Source of the DNA: Oscillospiraceae bacterium
Lineage (GTDB): Bacteria > Bacillota > Clostridia > Oscillospirales > Oscillospiraceae
DNA: 57,989 nt
Assembly (NCBI GenBank): GCA_021205095.1
Contig: JAJPYE010000066.1
Coordinates: 1 to 57,989, forward strand
Reading direction: 5' to 3'
Shown piece after piece: positions 17,180 to 26,122 of this stretch (position 1 is its first letter; each line of letters opens with the position of its first letter). Position numbers and translations under genes: made by a program. The notes under the pieces were generated by a model. That model searched no databases and had not been told where the DNA came from. It was given only the letters and a program-made list of their open reading frames with translations.

Positions 17180-17953
17180 TCAGCTTGTTCTGATAACGCC
17201 GACGGTGATGTTGTCCTGCTCGTGGCGGCGCATATTCTCGCTGATGAGGTAGGCGCAGCTTTTTTCCATTTCCTTTTTGGTGTAGACGAGCTGGGGACTG
17301 AAATAATAGGCGAATTCCTCCGAGGAGATCTCGTGCCGGAAGCCGTCCACGCACAGCATATAGATGGCGTCCCGCTTGGTGGTGCCGCTGTAGGTGTCCG
17401 GGTAAACGCTGGGGGAGGCGCCAATGCATTGCAGGAGAATATTGCGCCGCTCGTCCATGCGGGCTTCCTCCTCGGTCATGCGGCCCTCCTTGACCTCCCG
17501 GTTCACGAAGCTCTGATCCTCCGTGAGCTGGGTGATGCCCTCGCCGGTGATCTCATAGATCCGGGTGTCGCCGATGTTCATGATGGTGTACTGATCCTGA
17601 TAAAACAGAATCACCGTGGCGGTGGTGCCAAGGCGGATGCCCTGGGCCGCGCCGTTGGTGCGGATGCACTCGTTCAGGCGGGAGGCCAGCACATCCCACT
17701 GGATGGATACCTCCTTCATCACGTCCCCGCCCTCTGCCAGTATCAGGGGAAAGGAGGTCTCGAACCAGTTGCGGAACTGCTGGATCACCGTGCCGCTGGC
17801 TACCTCTCCGTCGGACAGGCCGCCCATACCGTCGCACACAATGCCGAAGCAGCATTTGCCCATGGGCGTGTCCGCCACAGTCAGAGAGATGCTGTCCTGG
17901 TTGCTCTTTTTTCGCAGGCCGCAGTCTGTGCTGGCCCAAATCGTATAATCCAT
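17180..17953 (-). CDS. PP2C-family Ser/Thr protein phosphatase
   Basis: 257 aa. Metal-binding motifs of the PPM family: KKSNQDSISL (about residues 16-25), CDGMGGLSDGE (about 39-49), GDTRIYE, a late DGF and C-terminal QDNITVGVI. It should reverse phosphorylation by the kinase encoded directly downstream. No membrane segment. Length and motif order are normal. Confidence 0.93.
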   Translation of the reverse strand: MDYTIWASTDCGLRKKSNQDSISLTVADTPMGKCCFGIVCDGMGGLSDGEVASGTVIQQFRNWFETSFPLILAEGGDVMKEVSIQWDVLASRLNECIRTNGAAQGIRLGTTATVILFYQDQYTIMNIGDTRIYEITGEGITQLTEDQSFVNREVKEGRMTEEEARMDERRNILLQCIGASPSVYPDTYSGTTKRDAIYMLCVDGFRHEISSEEFAYYFSPQLVYTKKEMEKSCAYLISENMRRHEQDNITVGVIRTS

Positions 17954-18051
17954 AGATATTCCTCTAAAACGAACACTTTAATGAATTTGTACCATATATC
18001 GCATACCGCGCCTCTGAGGAGAGGCGCGGTATTGGATTGTGATGTGGAAAA

Positions 18052-19635
18052 TCAGGCGTTCTCGAAGCGGAAATTCTCGTCCGCCAGACGGATGCTGTCG
18101 CCCTCGTGGATGCGAACCTCCGTGTTGGGGGTAAGCTGGGTGCCGTTCACGAAGGTGAAGTTGGAGGAGTTGTTATCCAGGATGAAGTACTCCCCGTTCC
18201 GGCTCACGATAGAGGCGTGGTTCCGGCTGATAGCGGTATTGTTGGTGATGACATAGTCCACAGAACCCCGCTTGCTGCCGATGCGGAACACGGTCTTGTT
18301 GATGGGAACGCGCTCGCCGGTGGACTCCCGCACCAGGCAGACCTTTGCGCCGCCGTTGCCGCCCAGAATGGTGGTGGCCTGGTCGTCATAGCCGCCGCCC
18401 AAAACGTCGGTGGGCCGGTCGTTGTCATAGGACTGGGGCTGGGACAGGGTGCGCTGGTAGTCGCTGTTGGAGGAGGACTTGCCGTCCGTCTTCTTGCTCT
18501 TGCCTGTGACCAGGATGATCACGACCACGATGATGGCTACCACGATGACCGCCGCAATGATAATGATGATGGCCCAGGGGATGGAGCTTTCAGCCTCCGG
18601 CTCCGGGGTGGCGACCACGGGCTCCTCGGTGGCAGCCGGTTCCTCGGTGGCAGCCGGCTCCTCGGTGGGAGCGGGCGTCTCGGTGGCTTCGGTGGGTTCG
18701 GGGGTAGGAGTCGTTGTGTTGTCTTCAAGGCGGGCGTCCGTCCACTCTATGCCCAGGTAATCCAGGGCCTCGCAGACCTTCTCGATCTGGATGGCATAGT
18801 AGTAGTTGTTGGCTTCCTCAGTGGTGTAGGTATAGGAGTTGATGCCGATGACCTCGCCGTTGGAGTTGACCAGGGGGCCGCCGGAGCAGCCGCTGGAGAT
18901 GGTGGCGTTGGTCTGGTAGACGGGAACGAGCAGTCCGGAGGAATCATACTGGGAAGAGATGCTGGTCACGTTGGTGATGGTACCTTGGGTGACGGTGACG
19001 GAGCTGGTGGTGAAGTCCACGTCCTTCATAATAGTACTCAGCTCGGCGGGGAAGCCAAGGGCGTAGCAGACCTCGGTGGTACCCTGAGTGTCCGGGTTCA
19101 GAGCGAGGACGGAGCGGTTGGCGATGGTGCCCTGAGCGTAGAGGATGGAGAAGTCATACTCGGAGTTGCTGTTGGCCACGTCTACCTCCACCACGGTGGT
19201 ACCCAGAATGGACACGGCGAAGTGGTCGTATATATTGAAGCTGGAAATGGTAACGCCGTTTTCGTCGTAGTAGATGCCGGCGGTTTCATTCTCGGTTACG
19301 TGGTAGTTGGAGAGAAGCACGGCCTGACCGCTGGAGTTGTAGCCGATCAGGAAGGCGCTGCCGGCGACGGCGGCGTCGCCATAGGTGTAGTTATAGTAGT
19401 AGTTGAGGTATTCATAGGTGGAGACGAATCCCAAAATGGGGTCGTCCACATAGGTGTTGTACAGGTACTCATAGGAGTAATAACCTACAACGTGGAACAC
19501 ACCGTCAGCGGCTGCCTGCACGGCGGCGTTGCTGGTGCTGGTGGAGGCCATCGCGCTCACGCCAAAGCAAAGAGCCAGGCTGAGAATGATGGCGAGAACG
19601 AGCATGAATGACAGGATTTTTTTAAGGCTTTTCAT
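18052..19635 (-). CDS. Secreted-side trypsin-like protease fused to cytoplasmic FHA domain
   Basis: 527 aa. Signal/anchor segment (about residues 5-30), a trypsin-like domain (about 40-290) with His in SNYHVTE, Asp in YDFSILY and Ser in SGCSGGPLV, a Thr/Pro/Glu-rich linker (about 308-345), a TM helix (about 348-376), then a basic/polar stretch and an FHA domain (about 435-525; SRNHASI, FVNGTQL). The topology puts the protease outside and the phosphothreonine-binding domain inside. The FHA has NF where NG is usual in the last loop. Start follows AAGGAGAGG. It belongs to the kinase/PP2C operon; likely links kinase state to extracytoplasmic proteolysis, which is inference. Confidence 0.88.
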   Translation of the reverse strand: MKSLKKILSFMLVLAIILSLALCFGVSAMASTSTSNAAVQAAADGVFHVVGYYSYEYLYNTYVDDPILGFVSTYEYLNYYYNYTYGDAAVAGSAFLIGYNSSGQAVLLSNYHVTENETAGIYYDENGVTISSFNIYDHFAVSILGTTVVEVDVANSNSEYDFSILYAQGTIANRSVLALNPDTQGTTEVCYALGFPAELSTIMKDVDFTTSSVTVTQGTITNVTSISSQYDSSGLLVPVYQTNATISSGCSGGPLVNSNGEVIGINSYTYTTEEANNYYYAIQIEKVCEALDYLGIEWTDARLEDNTTTPTPEPTEATETPAPTEEPAATEEPAATEEPVVATPEPEAESSIPWAIIIIIAAVIVVAIIVVVIILVTGKSKKTDGKSSSNSDYQRTLSQPQSYDNDRPTDVLGGGYDDQATTILGGNGGAKVCLVRESTGERVPINKTVFRIGSKRGSVDYVITNNTAISRNHASIVSRNGEYFILDNNSSNFTFVNGTQLTPNTEVRIHEGDSIRLADENFRFENA

Positions 19636-19702
19636 GATTTCCTCTCCTTATGGATTTTTATTTTTACTTAAAGGGATTACAAAATAATGAGCGGAGCTTC
19701 TC

Positions 19703-21193
19703 TCAGCACTGGAACAGGAACTCCTCGTCCGCCAGGGTAAAGCTGCTGCCGGGGGAAAGCGGCGTCTCCTGGTTGCGCTGCAGGCGCTGACCGCGGAGAA
19801 AGACTCCGTTGCTGGAACCCATGTCTTTCAGGAAATAGGAACCCCGGCGGGTGATAATGGCGGCGTGACGGCGGCTGATGGCGGGATTGTTCTGCACCAG
19901 GAAGTCCACGCCTCCCCGCTTGCTGCCGATGACGAAGGTGGAGCGGTCAATATAGGCAAGCTCGTTTGTACGCTTGCGGACGATGTGGGGAATACCGCTG
20001 GAGGTTTGGGTGGTCTTGGGCGGCGGATCGTCCTGTGGAGCCTGGCCCAGAACGGTGGTTTTTCCCAGATTGTCCGTGCTGTTCAGACGTGTAGGCTTGG
20101 GCGGCTTGGGCGGTTCCCTGCCAGCTATGATGGGCTGTTCCACAGCGGGACCCGGCGGCGGTTCCTTGCCAGGGATACGGGGCTGTTCGGGAAAGTCCTG
20201 GAGCTTTTCCATGACGGCGGCGGTACCCTCCGGCTCCCCGGTGTTGCCGATCTCCGCCTCGTTGGGACGGGGCAGGGTCTGGCCGCTCTCCCAGGGGCGG
20301 TATTCCATATCCTCGGCCTCCGGGTCGATCAGGCCCGAAATGGGGGACGAGACGTCAGGCGAGTTGCTTTCCGTCGGCGCAGAGGAAGAGGCCTCCTCAG
20401 GATCGGACGCTTCCTTTTCCGGCGCAAAGAAACCTTCCTTGTCGAAGATGTCGTTAATGGTTTGCCCTGGGTCTTTTATATCGTCGTCTGCCAGGAAAGC
20501 GGGCGTTTCCTGGGGTTCCGGCTCCGGCAGAGCAGTTTCTTCCGCTTCCGGGATGGCAGGCTCTGACTCCGCCTCTGGAGCGGGCGTCTCCATCTCCTCC
20601 GTTTCCTCCGCCGCAGGCTGTGCCGAAACGGGTTCTTCCGATTCCTCCGGGGATCGGGCCGCCAGCTCATTCAGAAGCTGGCGAAGACCGCTGATGGAAA
20701 AGGATTCCTGGGCCGTGAGATCAACCGCCTGCTGCAATAGGGGGGCAGCCTGCGGGTTGGCCTCCTGGGCCGCGACCAGAAGCGCCCGCCACAGGGCCTG
20801 CGCCCCGTGGTCTGTCATACCGCTCCATATCGGCCCCTCTGCCGCCAGCAGGAGGAAACGCCATTGGCTGCCGGATTCGTCCCAAAAGAGTTTGTCCTCC
20901 GTGAACAGACGAAGACTCTCCCCGATCAGCAGAGGACAGCTTTGAATCTCTCCGCACAAAAGGCTCAGCCGCTGGAGGATGGTCTGTGCGGGCCATGCGG
21001 CGACGGCGGCGCGAAAGTCGGTCAGGCCCTCGGTGCTGTAGCGCTGCTCGATGCCCTGGGCCTCCACATGAATATCCACCGGCACCATACCGGCAATCTG
21101 CCGGTCAAACAGGGCCCTGATGATGGAGGGATAATCCTGCTCTATGGGAACGATGTGGATATGCTCAGACCGTTCTTCTGTATTCATTTCCAT
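19703..21193 (-). CDS. Soluble FHA-domain protein with unknown N-terminal domain
   Basis: 496 aa. N-terminal domain of about 180 residues, not recognised, rich in Leu/Ala helices; then about 200 residues of Pro/Glu/Ser-rich linker; C-terminal FHA domain (about 410-496) with intact pThr-binding landmarks GSKRGG, SRRHAAI and SSNGVFLRG. No TM helix. The FHA domain closely resembles that of the neighbouring protease-FHA protein (shared NNPAISR/NNTAISR). First gene of the phospho-signalling operon; two close ATGs (21193, 21187) are both compatible with the GGGAG upstream. Confidence 0.85.
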   Translation of the reverse strand: MEMNTEERSEHIHIVPIEQDYPSIIRALFDRQIAGMVPVDIHVEAQGIEQRYSTEGLTDFRAAVAAWPAQTILQRLSLLCGEIQSCPLLIGESLRLFTEDKLFWDESGSQWRFLLLAAEGPIWSGMTDHGAQALWRALLVAAQEANPQAAPLLQQAVDLTAQESFSISGLRQLLNELAARSPEESEEPVSAQPAAEETEEMETPAPEAESEPAIPEAEETALPEPEPQETPAFLADDDIKDPGQTINDIFDKEGFFAPEKEASDPEEASSSAPTESNSPDVSSPISGLIDPEAEDMEYRPWESGQTLPRPNEAEIGNTGEPEGTAAVMEKLQDFPEQPRIPGKEPPPGPAVEQPIIAGREPPKPPKPTRLNSTDNLGKTTVLGQAPQDDPPPKTTQTSSGIPHIVRKRTNELAYIDRSTFVIGSKRGGVDFLVQNNPAISRRHAAIITRRGSYFLKDMGSSNGVFLRGQRLQRNQETPLSPGSSFTLADEEFLFQC

Positions 21194-21565
21194 CTTCTCC
21201 CGTCTCCTCCCTGGGGAGGCAAAGAACGAAACGTCATAACCGGCAAAATCAGACGTATAGGTGCCTCTTTCCCCTGATTTCTTATAATGTTAACATATTA
21301 CAACATTTGAATAAATCCGTCGCTGTTCGGATCGCCTGACGGCGGGAGTTTACATAAAAGATTAAAGGACGGGCAAATACTATGGAGACGGACGTACGCC
21401 TCGCCCTGTAAAAAAATACCATTTCCCGGCGTCCGCATGCTGGCGGGCGTTTTGCCGCCGGTGGAAGAAAAGAGAGAATTTAGCGCGGTTTCAGCCCGTC
21501 GTTTCTCACATACTGAATAGGCCGAAAGGAAGACAGGGCGGCAGAAAACGGGAGGAGAAGCAAAT
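21194..21565. other. Divergent intergenic region between FHA operon and spoIVB
   Basis: 372 nt with no gene that I can support. It should hold the promoter of the minus-strand FHA/kinase operon; an AT-rich word with TGTTAACA and TTATAA (about 21284-21300) is a candidate -10 region. A forespore-type promoter for spoIVB is expected on the plus strand, but I could not assign one with confidence. GGAGGAG precedes the spoIVB start. Confidence 0.5.
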
Positions 21566-22582
21566 ATGGGCAGACAATGGCTTTTGCGGCTGCGGACGGT
21601 AGCCGCGATTTGGATTATTTCAGCATTTTTATGTGGATCGGCCTTCGCGGAGGGAACGCTGATTCCCGTGGGCGAGCCGGCAGGCATACAAATACAAACG
21701 GACGGCGTGCTGGTGGCGGGAACCACTGAGCTTCAGGCTGGTGGGGAGACGGTGGCTCCTGCCAGAGAGGCGGGGATTCGGGCCGGAGATGTTATCGTTT
21801 CCGTGAACGGACAGCGGGTGAATTCCGCCGCCGCGCTGATGGCTGCGGTGGACGAACTGCGTGGCGATACGGTGGAGGTAACGGTGCTGCGGGACGGCGG
21901 GACGGCTACCTTCACCGTTACCCCGGCCCTGGCCGACGACGGGGATGGCCGCCTGGGACTGTGGCTGCGGGACGGAGTGGCCGGTATCGGCACTATTACC
22001 TATATCGACCCGGAGACCGGCAGCTTCGGCGCGCTGGGACATGGGGTGAACGATGTGGATACCGGCGTGCTGCTTCCCGTGGGCGAGGGGACGCTTTGCC
22101 GGGCCAGAATTCTGGATGTGAAGCCGGGCCTCTCCGGCACGCCGGGAGAGCTTACCGGGGCCTTTGACGGAGAGGGCGTGATTGGCCGGATCGACAGCAA
22201 CACGGTCTGCGGCATCTTCGGTGCGGTGACGGGGGACATGAGCGGCCTTCGGCAGGCCGTCCCCATCGGGACTCCGGAGGAGATCGTCTCCGGCCCGGCC
22301 ACCATTCTGGCCTGTGTGTCCGGCCAGACCGTGGAGGAATATGACGTGGAGATCTCCCGCACCGGCATGGCCGCCGGAAGCGGGCGGGATCTGATGGTCC
22401 GCGTGACCGACCCCGACCTCCTGGCCCAGACCGGCGGCATCGTCCAGGGCATGTCCGGCAGTCCCATTTTGCAAAACGGCAAGCTGGTGGGGGCTGTGAC
22501 CCATGTGCTGGTAAACGACCCGACGCGGGGGTATGGGATATTTATCGAGACCATGCTGGAAGCCCAGCAGCGGGCGGCGTAA
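21566..22582 (+). CDS. spoIVB: SpoIVB-type S55 peptidase with PDZ domain
   Basis: 338 aa. N-terminal signal/TM segment (about residues 8-28), PDZ domain (about 50-120; AGIRAGDVIVSVNG) and S55 peptidase domain. Key S55 landmarks are the histidine in FGALGHGVND and the serine in QGMSGSPILQNG followed by GAVTHVLVNDP. In spore formers SpoIVB is secreted from the forespore and triggers pro-sigma-K processing. Shorter than the Bacillus protein (about 425 aa), mostly before the PDZ. spo0A, its usual neighbour, does not follow; rsmI lies convergently behind a strong terminator. Confidence 0.9.
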   Translation: MGRQWLLRLRTVAAIWIISAFLCGSAFAEGTLIPVGEPAGIQIQTDGVLVAGTTELQAGGETVAPAREAGIRAGDVIVSVNGQRVNSAAALMAAVDELRGDTVEVTVLRDGGTATFTVTPALADDGDGRLGLWLRDGVAGIGTITYIDPETGSFGALGHGVNDVDTGVLLPVGEGTLCRARILDVKPGLSGTPGELTGAFDGEGVIGRIDSNTVCGIFGAVTGDMSGLRQAVPIGTPEEIVSGPATILACVSGQTVEEYDVEISRTGMAAGSGRDLMVRVTDPDLLAQTGGIVQGMSGSPILQNGKLVGAVTHVLVNDPTRGYGIFIETMLEAQQRAA

Positions 22583-22584
22583 AG

Positions 22585-22631
22585 AACAGGGGCCGCGTCA
22601 AAACCCTTGGGTTTGACGCGGCCCCTGTTTT
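22585..22631. terminator. Bidirectional terminator between spoIVB and rsmI
   Basis: AACAGGGGCCGCGTCAAA and its exact complement form an 18-bp stem with a 9-nt loop, followed by TTTT on the plus strand and TTCTTT on the minus strand. It sits between the two convergent stop codons. Confidence 0.88.
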
Positions 22632-22648
22632 CATGTCTGTGTTCGCGG

Positions 22649-23536
22649 TTATTCCAGCAGCTCCTTCAGCCGGAGGCTGGCGGCGTACAGCTCGTTTTTG
22701 CTGTAGGTGCAGCCCTCGTCCGCCAGCACCAGGCGGATGGCATCCTTGCGGTTGCAGCCCTCCCGGACGATTTTGTCCACCAGCAGGGCCTCCGGGGAGA
22801 CGATATGCTCCTGCTTGGGAATGAGGTATTCCTCCGTCAGTTCTACCACCAGGGCAAACTCCCCCTTGTCGTAATTGCCCTTTTCCAGAAGCTGCTCCCG
22901 CACCTCCGCCGGGGTTCCCCGGAAGGTCATCTCGTGGAGCTTGGTCAGGTCGTTGCACAGGCAGATCTGGCAGGGGACGGCCTCCTGGACGAAATACTCC
23001 ACCGTGTCCATGATACGCTTGGGGGATTCGTAGAACACCCACGTCCGGCTCAGGCCCCGGCGCATTTGCTCCAGCAGCTTCCGGCGGGGGGCGTTTTCCC
23101 TGGGGAAAAATCCGTAGAACTGAAAGGTACTCAAATCGAACCCGGAGATGGATAGGGCCGCCACGGCGGCGCAGGCGCCGGGAATGGCCGTCACACGGAT
23201 CCCTTCCGCCACGGCGCTTTTGATAAGCTCGTTGCCGGGGTCGGAGATGCAGGGGGTACCCGCGTCGGTGATGACGGCGACATTTTTCCCCGCCTTCAGC
23301 TCTGCGATGAAATATTTCGCCTTCCCATGCTCGTTGAACTTGTGGTTGGACACCAGTTTTCCCCGAATCCCCAGCTTGTTGAGCAGCACCACGCTGCGGC
23401 GGGTGTCCTCCGCCGCGATGAGATCTGCTTCCTCCAGCGTTTTGATGCCCCGCTGGGACATATCCCCCGCGTTTCCGATGGGCGTCCCCACAATGGAAAG
23501 GACGCCGGGGGCTGCGCTCTCCTGTATGTTTTCCAT
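22649..23536 (-). CDS. rsmI: 16S rRNA (cytidine(1402)-2'-O)-methyltransferase RsmI
   Basis: 295 aa from ATG 23536 (AGGAAG upstream); an in-frame extension further upstream has no ribosome site and unusual composition. Tetrapyrrole-methylase-like fold with the RsmI signatures SIVGTPIGNAGD, EDTRRS, VSNHKFNE and ITDAGTPCISDPG. It methylates the ribose of C1402 in the ribosomal P site. Length matches the family. Confidence 0.95.
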   Translation of the reverse strand: MENIQESAAPGVLSIVGTPIGNAGDMSQRGIKTLEEADLIAAEDTRRSVVLLNKLGIRGKLVSNHKFNEHGKAKYFIAELKAGKNVAVITDAGTPCISDPGNELIKSAVAEGIRVTAIPGACAAVAALSISGFDLSTFQFYGFFPRENAPRRKLLEQMRRGLSRTWVFYESPKRIMDTVEYFVQEAVPCQICLCNDLTKLHEMTFRGTPAEVREQLLEKGNYDKGEFALVVELTEEYLIPKQEHIVSPEALLVDKIVREGCNRKDAIRLVLADEGCTYSKNELYAASLRLKELLE

Positions 23537-23643
23537 AGCTTCCTGCCTTTGCTCAAGATTTTTGCGCCGCCCTCTGCTGTCCGTTTTATGGGACAGGATC
23601 TTCTGTATGATAAGGGCATACAAAGAAAGGACGGTATTTTCAA

Positions 23644-23757
23644 ATGTCAAAGAGAAAAAATATTTTGCACCACATCGGCTTCTGGTGCGTCATAGCCCTG
23701 GCCGTCACCGCCGAGGGGTGGATGGACGGGCTGTGCCGGGTGATTTTCAGAGCTTAG
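23644..23757 (+). CDS. Possible 37-aa membrane microprotein
   Basis: Starts MSKRKN and has a hydrophobic segment of about 16 residues (IGFWCVIALAVTA) and a basic C-terminus. AAAGGA lies about 12 nt before the ATG, rather far. It sits alone between the rsmI 5' end and the 3' end of the WYL gene, overlapping the latter's stop. It could be a real small membrane protein or chance; composition fits the genome. Confidence 0.3.
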   Translation: MSKRKNILHHIGFWCVIALAVTAEGWMDGLCRVIFRA

Positions 23758-24752
23758 TCGTTATTATTATACAGCGCCGCGATGGCCGCTACATGGCGGC
23801 CCATTTCCGCCGCTACAGAGTCCGGGGCCAGGATGCTGGCCTGCATGCCAAAGCCGCACAGCCAGCCGAAAAACTGCACGTTTACCGCCACGTTCACTGT
23901 GACGGAAAACCGATTTTCATCCAGGGGAACCAGGCTGACGTCGGCGCCGAAGCGGTCTATTACTGCCCCGGCCAGGCCCCGGTCAAAGGCCAGACGCACC
24001 GACTGCACACTGCCGGAGAACATCCCAAAGTGACTGTCGGAATAGGCGGCCATGTCGAACTTGCCGAAGTCCTCCGCCCCCCGGCGGGGCTGGTCGGTCT
24101 GGCGTATGCCGATCATTTTATCCACCCGGAAGTGCTTGATAAGCCCGGCCTCGTCGTCGTAGGCGACCACATAATAGTTTTCGTCGTCCCACAGCAGGAC
24201 CCAGGGACTGACCCGGTACCGCTGCCCGTCATGCCGCAGAACCCGCTCTTTCTCCACGTTCCACTCGAAATATTGAAAGGTGATGCTTCGATCCTTGTCG
24301 ATGGCGTCGTGTATCCCGTCCACGTTGTAATAGATGGACTCGTTCATGGCCTTAATGCGGCCCCGGACGTATACCTCCCGGTGGAGGGATCGGGCCTCAT
24401 GCTCGCTGGCGAGACTCTCCAGCTTGCCGATCAGCTCCAGGGATTTCTTCTCCGTAATGAAGCGGGAGGACTGGACGCTGTCCACCAGCAGCTTCAGCTC
24501 CGGGAGCTGAAAATCCCGCTGGCCGATGAAATACCCGGTGCGGGAACCCAGCCGCTTGTCCTGGACATCCAGCCCAAACTGACGCAGGGCATCCAGGTCG
24601 TCGTAAACGCTCTTCCGCTCGGCGGCTATGTCCTGCCGGGCCAGATAGGCGATCATATCGCTCATGGTGACGGGATGCTCCTCGTCCGAGCCGCGGAGCA
24701 GGTATTGGCACAGATACAGCAGCTTCAGCTTCTGACCGTATTTTTTCGACAT
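23754..24752 (-). CDS. HTH/WYL-domain transcriptional regulator
   Basis: 332 aa. N-terminal winged helix-turn-helix (about residues 5-70; ERKSVYDDLDALRQFG), a middle helical region, and a WYL domain (about 145-225; YRVSPWVLLWDDENYYVVAYDD shows the W/Y/L-like core), then a C-terminal extension. Such regulators sense ligands, often nucleic acid fragments, through WYL. Target genes are not evident. It follows murI by 12 nt and may be cotranscribed with it. Confidence 0.9.
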   Translation of the reverse strand: MSKKYGQKLKLLYLCQYLLRGSDEEHPVTMSDMIAYLARQDIAAERKSVYDDLDALRQFGLDVQDKRLGSRTGYFIGQRDFQLPELKLLVDSVQSSRFITEKKSLELIGKLESLASEHEARSLHREVYVRGRIKAMNESIYYNVDGIHDAIDKDRSITFQYFEWNVEKERVLRHDGQRYRVSPWVLLWDDENYYVVAYDDEAGLIKHFRVDKMIGIRQTDQPRRGAEDFGKFDMAAYSDSHFGMFSGSVQSVRLAFDRGLAGAVIDRFGADVSLVPLDENRFSVTVNVAVNVQFFGWLCGFGMQASILAPDSVAAEMGRHVAAIAALYNNND

Positions 24753-24764
24753 AGCGCCGCCTCC

Positions 24765-25583
24765 TTAGTAGTTTTCTATCTCTACCGTTTCCGTCAAGGC
24801 TCCAATGTCCCGGCCCAGGAAGGCCGCCGCCACAGAGACGAAATCCTCCCGCCGGGCGCTGCAATAGTAAGCCTGTCCGCCGGGGGCGGATGGATCCGCC
24901 AGGGCGTCCCGCTCTTCCAGAGCCGCCAGCAGCGCCCCGATGGACGCGCCGCCGGAGTCTATGAGCCGGACGTCCGGCCCCATGAGCTGTCCCACCGCCC
25001 CGGCGATCAGGGGATAGTGGGTGCAGCCCAGTATGACCGTGTCCACGCCTGCTTCCCGCAGGGGCCGAAGATACTCCTCAGCCGCCTCCATGAGGGCCGG
25101 ATCTCCGGCCTGGGTGTGGCCGGACTCGATGAGCGGCACCAGCCTGGGGCAGCCCTGGGCCGTCACCTGGGCCGCGGGAAGAAGCCGGGCGACGGCCCTT
25201 TCATATACGCCGCTGCGAACCGTGGCGTTGGTGGCAATCAGGCCAATGCGCCCGGTTTTCGTGGCGGCGGCTGCGGCCTGGGCCGCCGGTTCCACCACAC
25301 CGATAACGGGGATTTCTCCGCTGTCCGCCTGAATTTCCGGCAGGGCGTTGGCCGTGATGGTGTTGCAGGCGATAAGCAGGGCCTTCACGTCCTTTGTGCG
25401 GAGAAACCGGGCGTCCTGGCGGGAAAGGGCCTTGATGTCCTCCGCCGTTCTGTCGCCGTAGGGGACGCGGGCCGTGTCCCCAAAGTACACAAACCGCTCG
25501 TTCGCCGCCGTCTCCAGCAGCACCCGCACGGCGGAAAGACCCCCCACGCCGGAGTCGAAAATTCCAATAGGCCGGTTATCCAT
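24765..25583 (-). CDS. murI: Glutamate racemase
   Basis: 272 aa. Motifs of MurI: GIFDSGVGGLS near the N-terminus, FGDTARVPYG, first catalytic cysteine in LIACNTITA and second in LGCTHYPL. Supplies D-glutamate for peptidoglycan. Normal length, both cysteines present. 14 nt after the upstream oxidase-fold gene's stop, so likely in one operon with it and the WYL regulator. Confidence 0.96.
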   Translation of the reverse strand: MDNRPIGIFDSGVGGLSAVRVLLETAANERFVYFGDTARVPYGDRTAEDIKALSRQDARFLRTKDVKALLIACNTITANALPEIQADSGEIPVIGVVEPAAQAAAAATKTGRIGLIATNATVRSGVYERAVARLLPAAQVTAQGCPRLVPLIESGHTQAGDPALMEAAEEYLRPLREAGVDTVILGCTHYPLIAGAVGQLMGPDVRLIDSGGASIGALLAALEERDALADPSAPGGQAYYCSARREDFVSVAAAFLGRDIGALTETVEIENY

Positions 25584-25597
25584 GCTGGCAGACCTCC

Positions 25598-26098
25598 TTA
25601 TTCCTCGCCCCGGCTCATGGCCGGATGGGCCTTCGCCCGGTGCTTGCCGGTGAGCTGTTCCACCGTCAGGCGCATAATGGTGGTGTGGGGAACCGCCGCC
25701 GGGTTAAAGGGGAAATCCTCCTGGCGGTAGTGGGCCATCAGAACCCGGAGAGCATCTATTTTATCCTCCTCCGGGAGGATGTCCACCCGGCCCCGGCCTA
25801 TGACGCTTTCATATTCCATGGTGCAGTTGCCCTGCTCCTCGTCCAGAATTAAATTGTGGCCCCGATCCATCTCGAAGCTGACCCGGTTGTCCCTGGCCAG
25901 CAGCTCATACTTCCGGCCTGTATCCGCGCCGTGGAAATAGAGGGTTATCTGCCCGTCCTCCACGCGCATCCCGAAGTTCAGGGGCAGGATATAAGGATAG
26001 CCCTCTTCGTCGTTCAGGGCCAGACGGCACACGTCGCACTGCTCCATCACCTGTATGATCTCGTTTATGTCCCGGATCTCTCTGTCAGTCCGTCTCAT
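25598..26098 (-). CDS. Pyridoxamine 5'-phosphate oxidase-fold protein (NimA-like)
   Basis: 166 aa; start has GGAG 9 nt upstream. The split-barrel fold of FMN-binding proteins is indicated by CDVCRLALNDEEGYPYILPL near the N-terminus and by FHGADTGRKYELLARDNRVSFE, as in the NimA/Pyridox_ox_2 group linked to nitroimidazole reduction and general flavin or haem chemistry. Physiological substrate unknown. Probably cotranscribed with murI. Confidence 0.85.
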   Translation of the reverse strand: MRRTDREIRDINEIIQVMEQCDVCRLALNDEEGYPYILPLNFGMRVEDGQITLYFHGADTGRKYELLARDNRVSFEMDRGHNLILDEEQGNCTMEYESVIGRGRVDILPEEDKIDALRVLMAHYRQEDFPFNPAAVPHTTIMRLTVEQLTGKHRAKAHPAMSRGEE

Positions 26099-26122
26099 CC
26101 GAATTGCTCCTTTATAATAAAT

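Noticed and set aside
18106-19611. 501-codon Gly/Val/Asp-rich frame opposite the protease-FHA gene
   Set aside because: Antisense shadow; the minus strand has an intact protease triad, TM and FHA.
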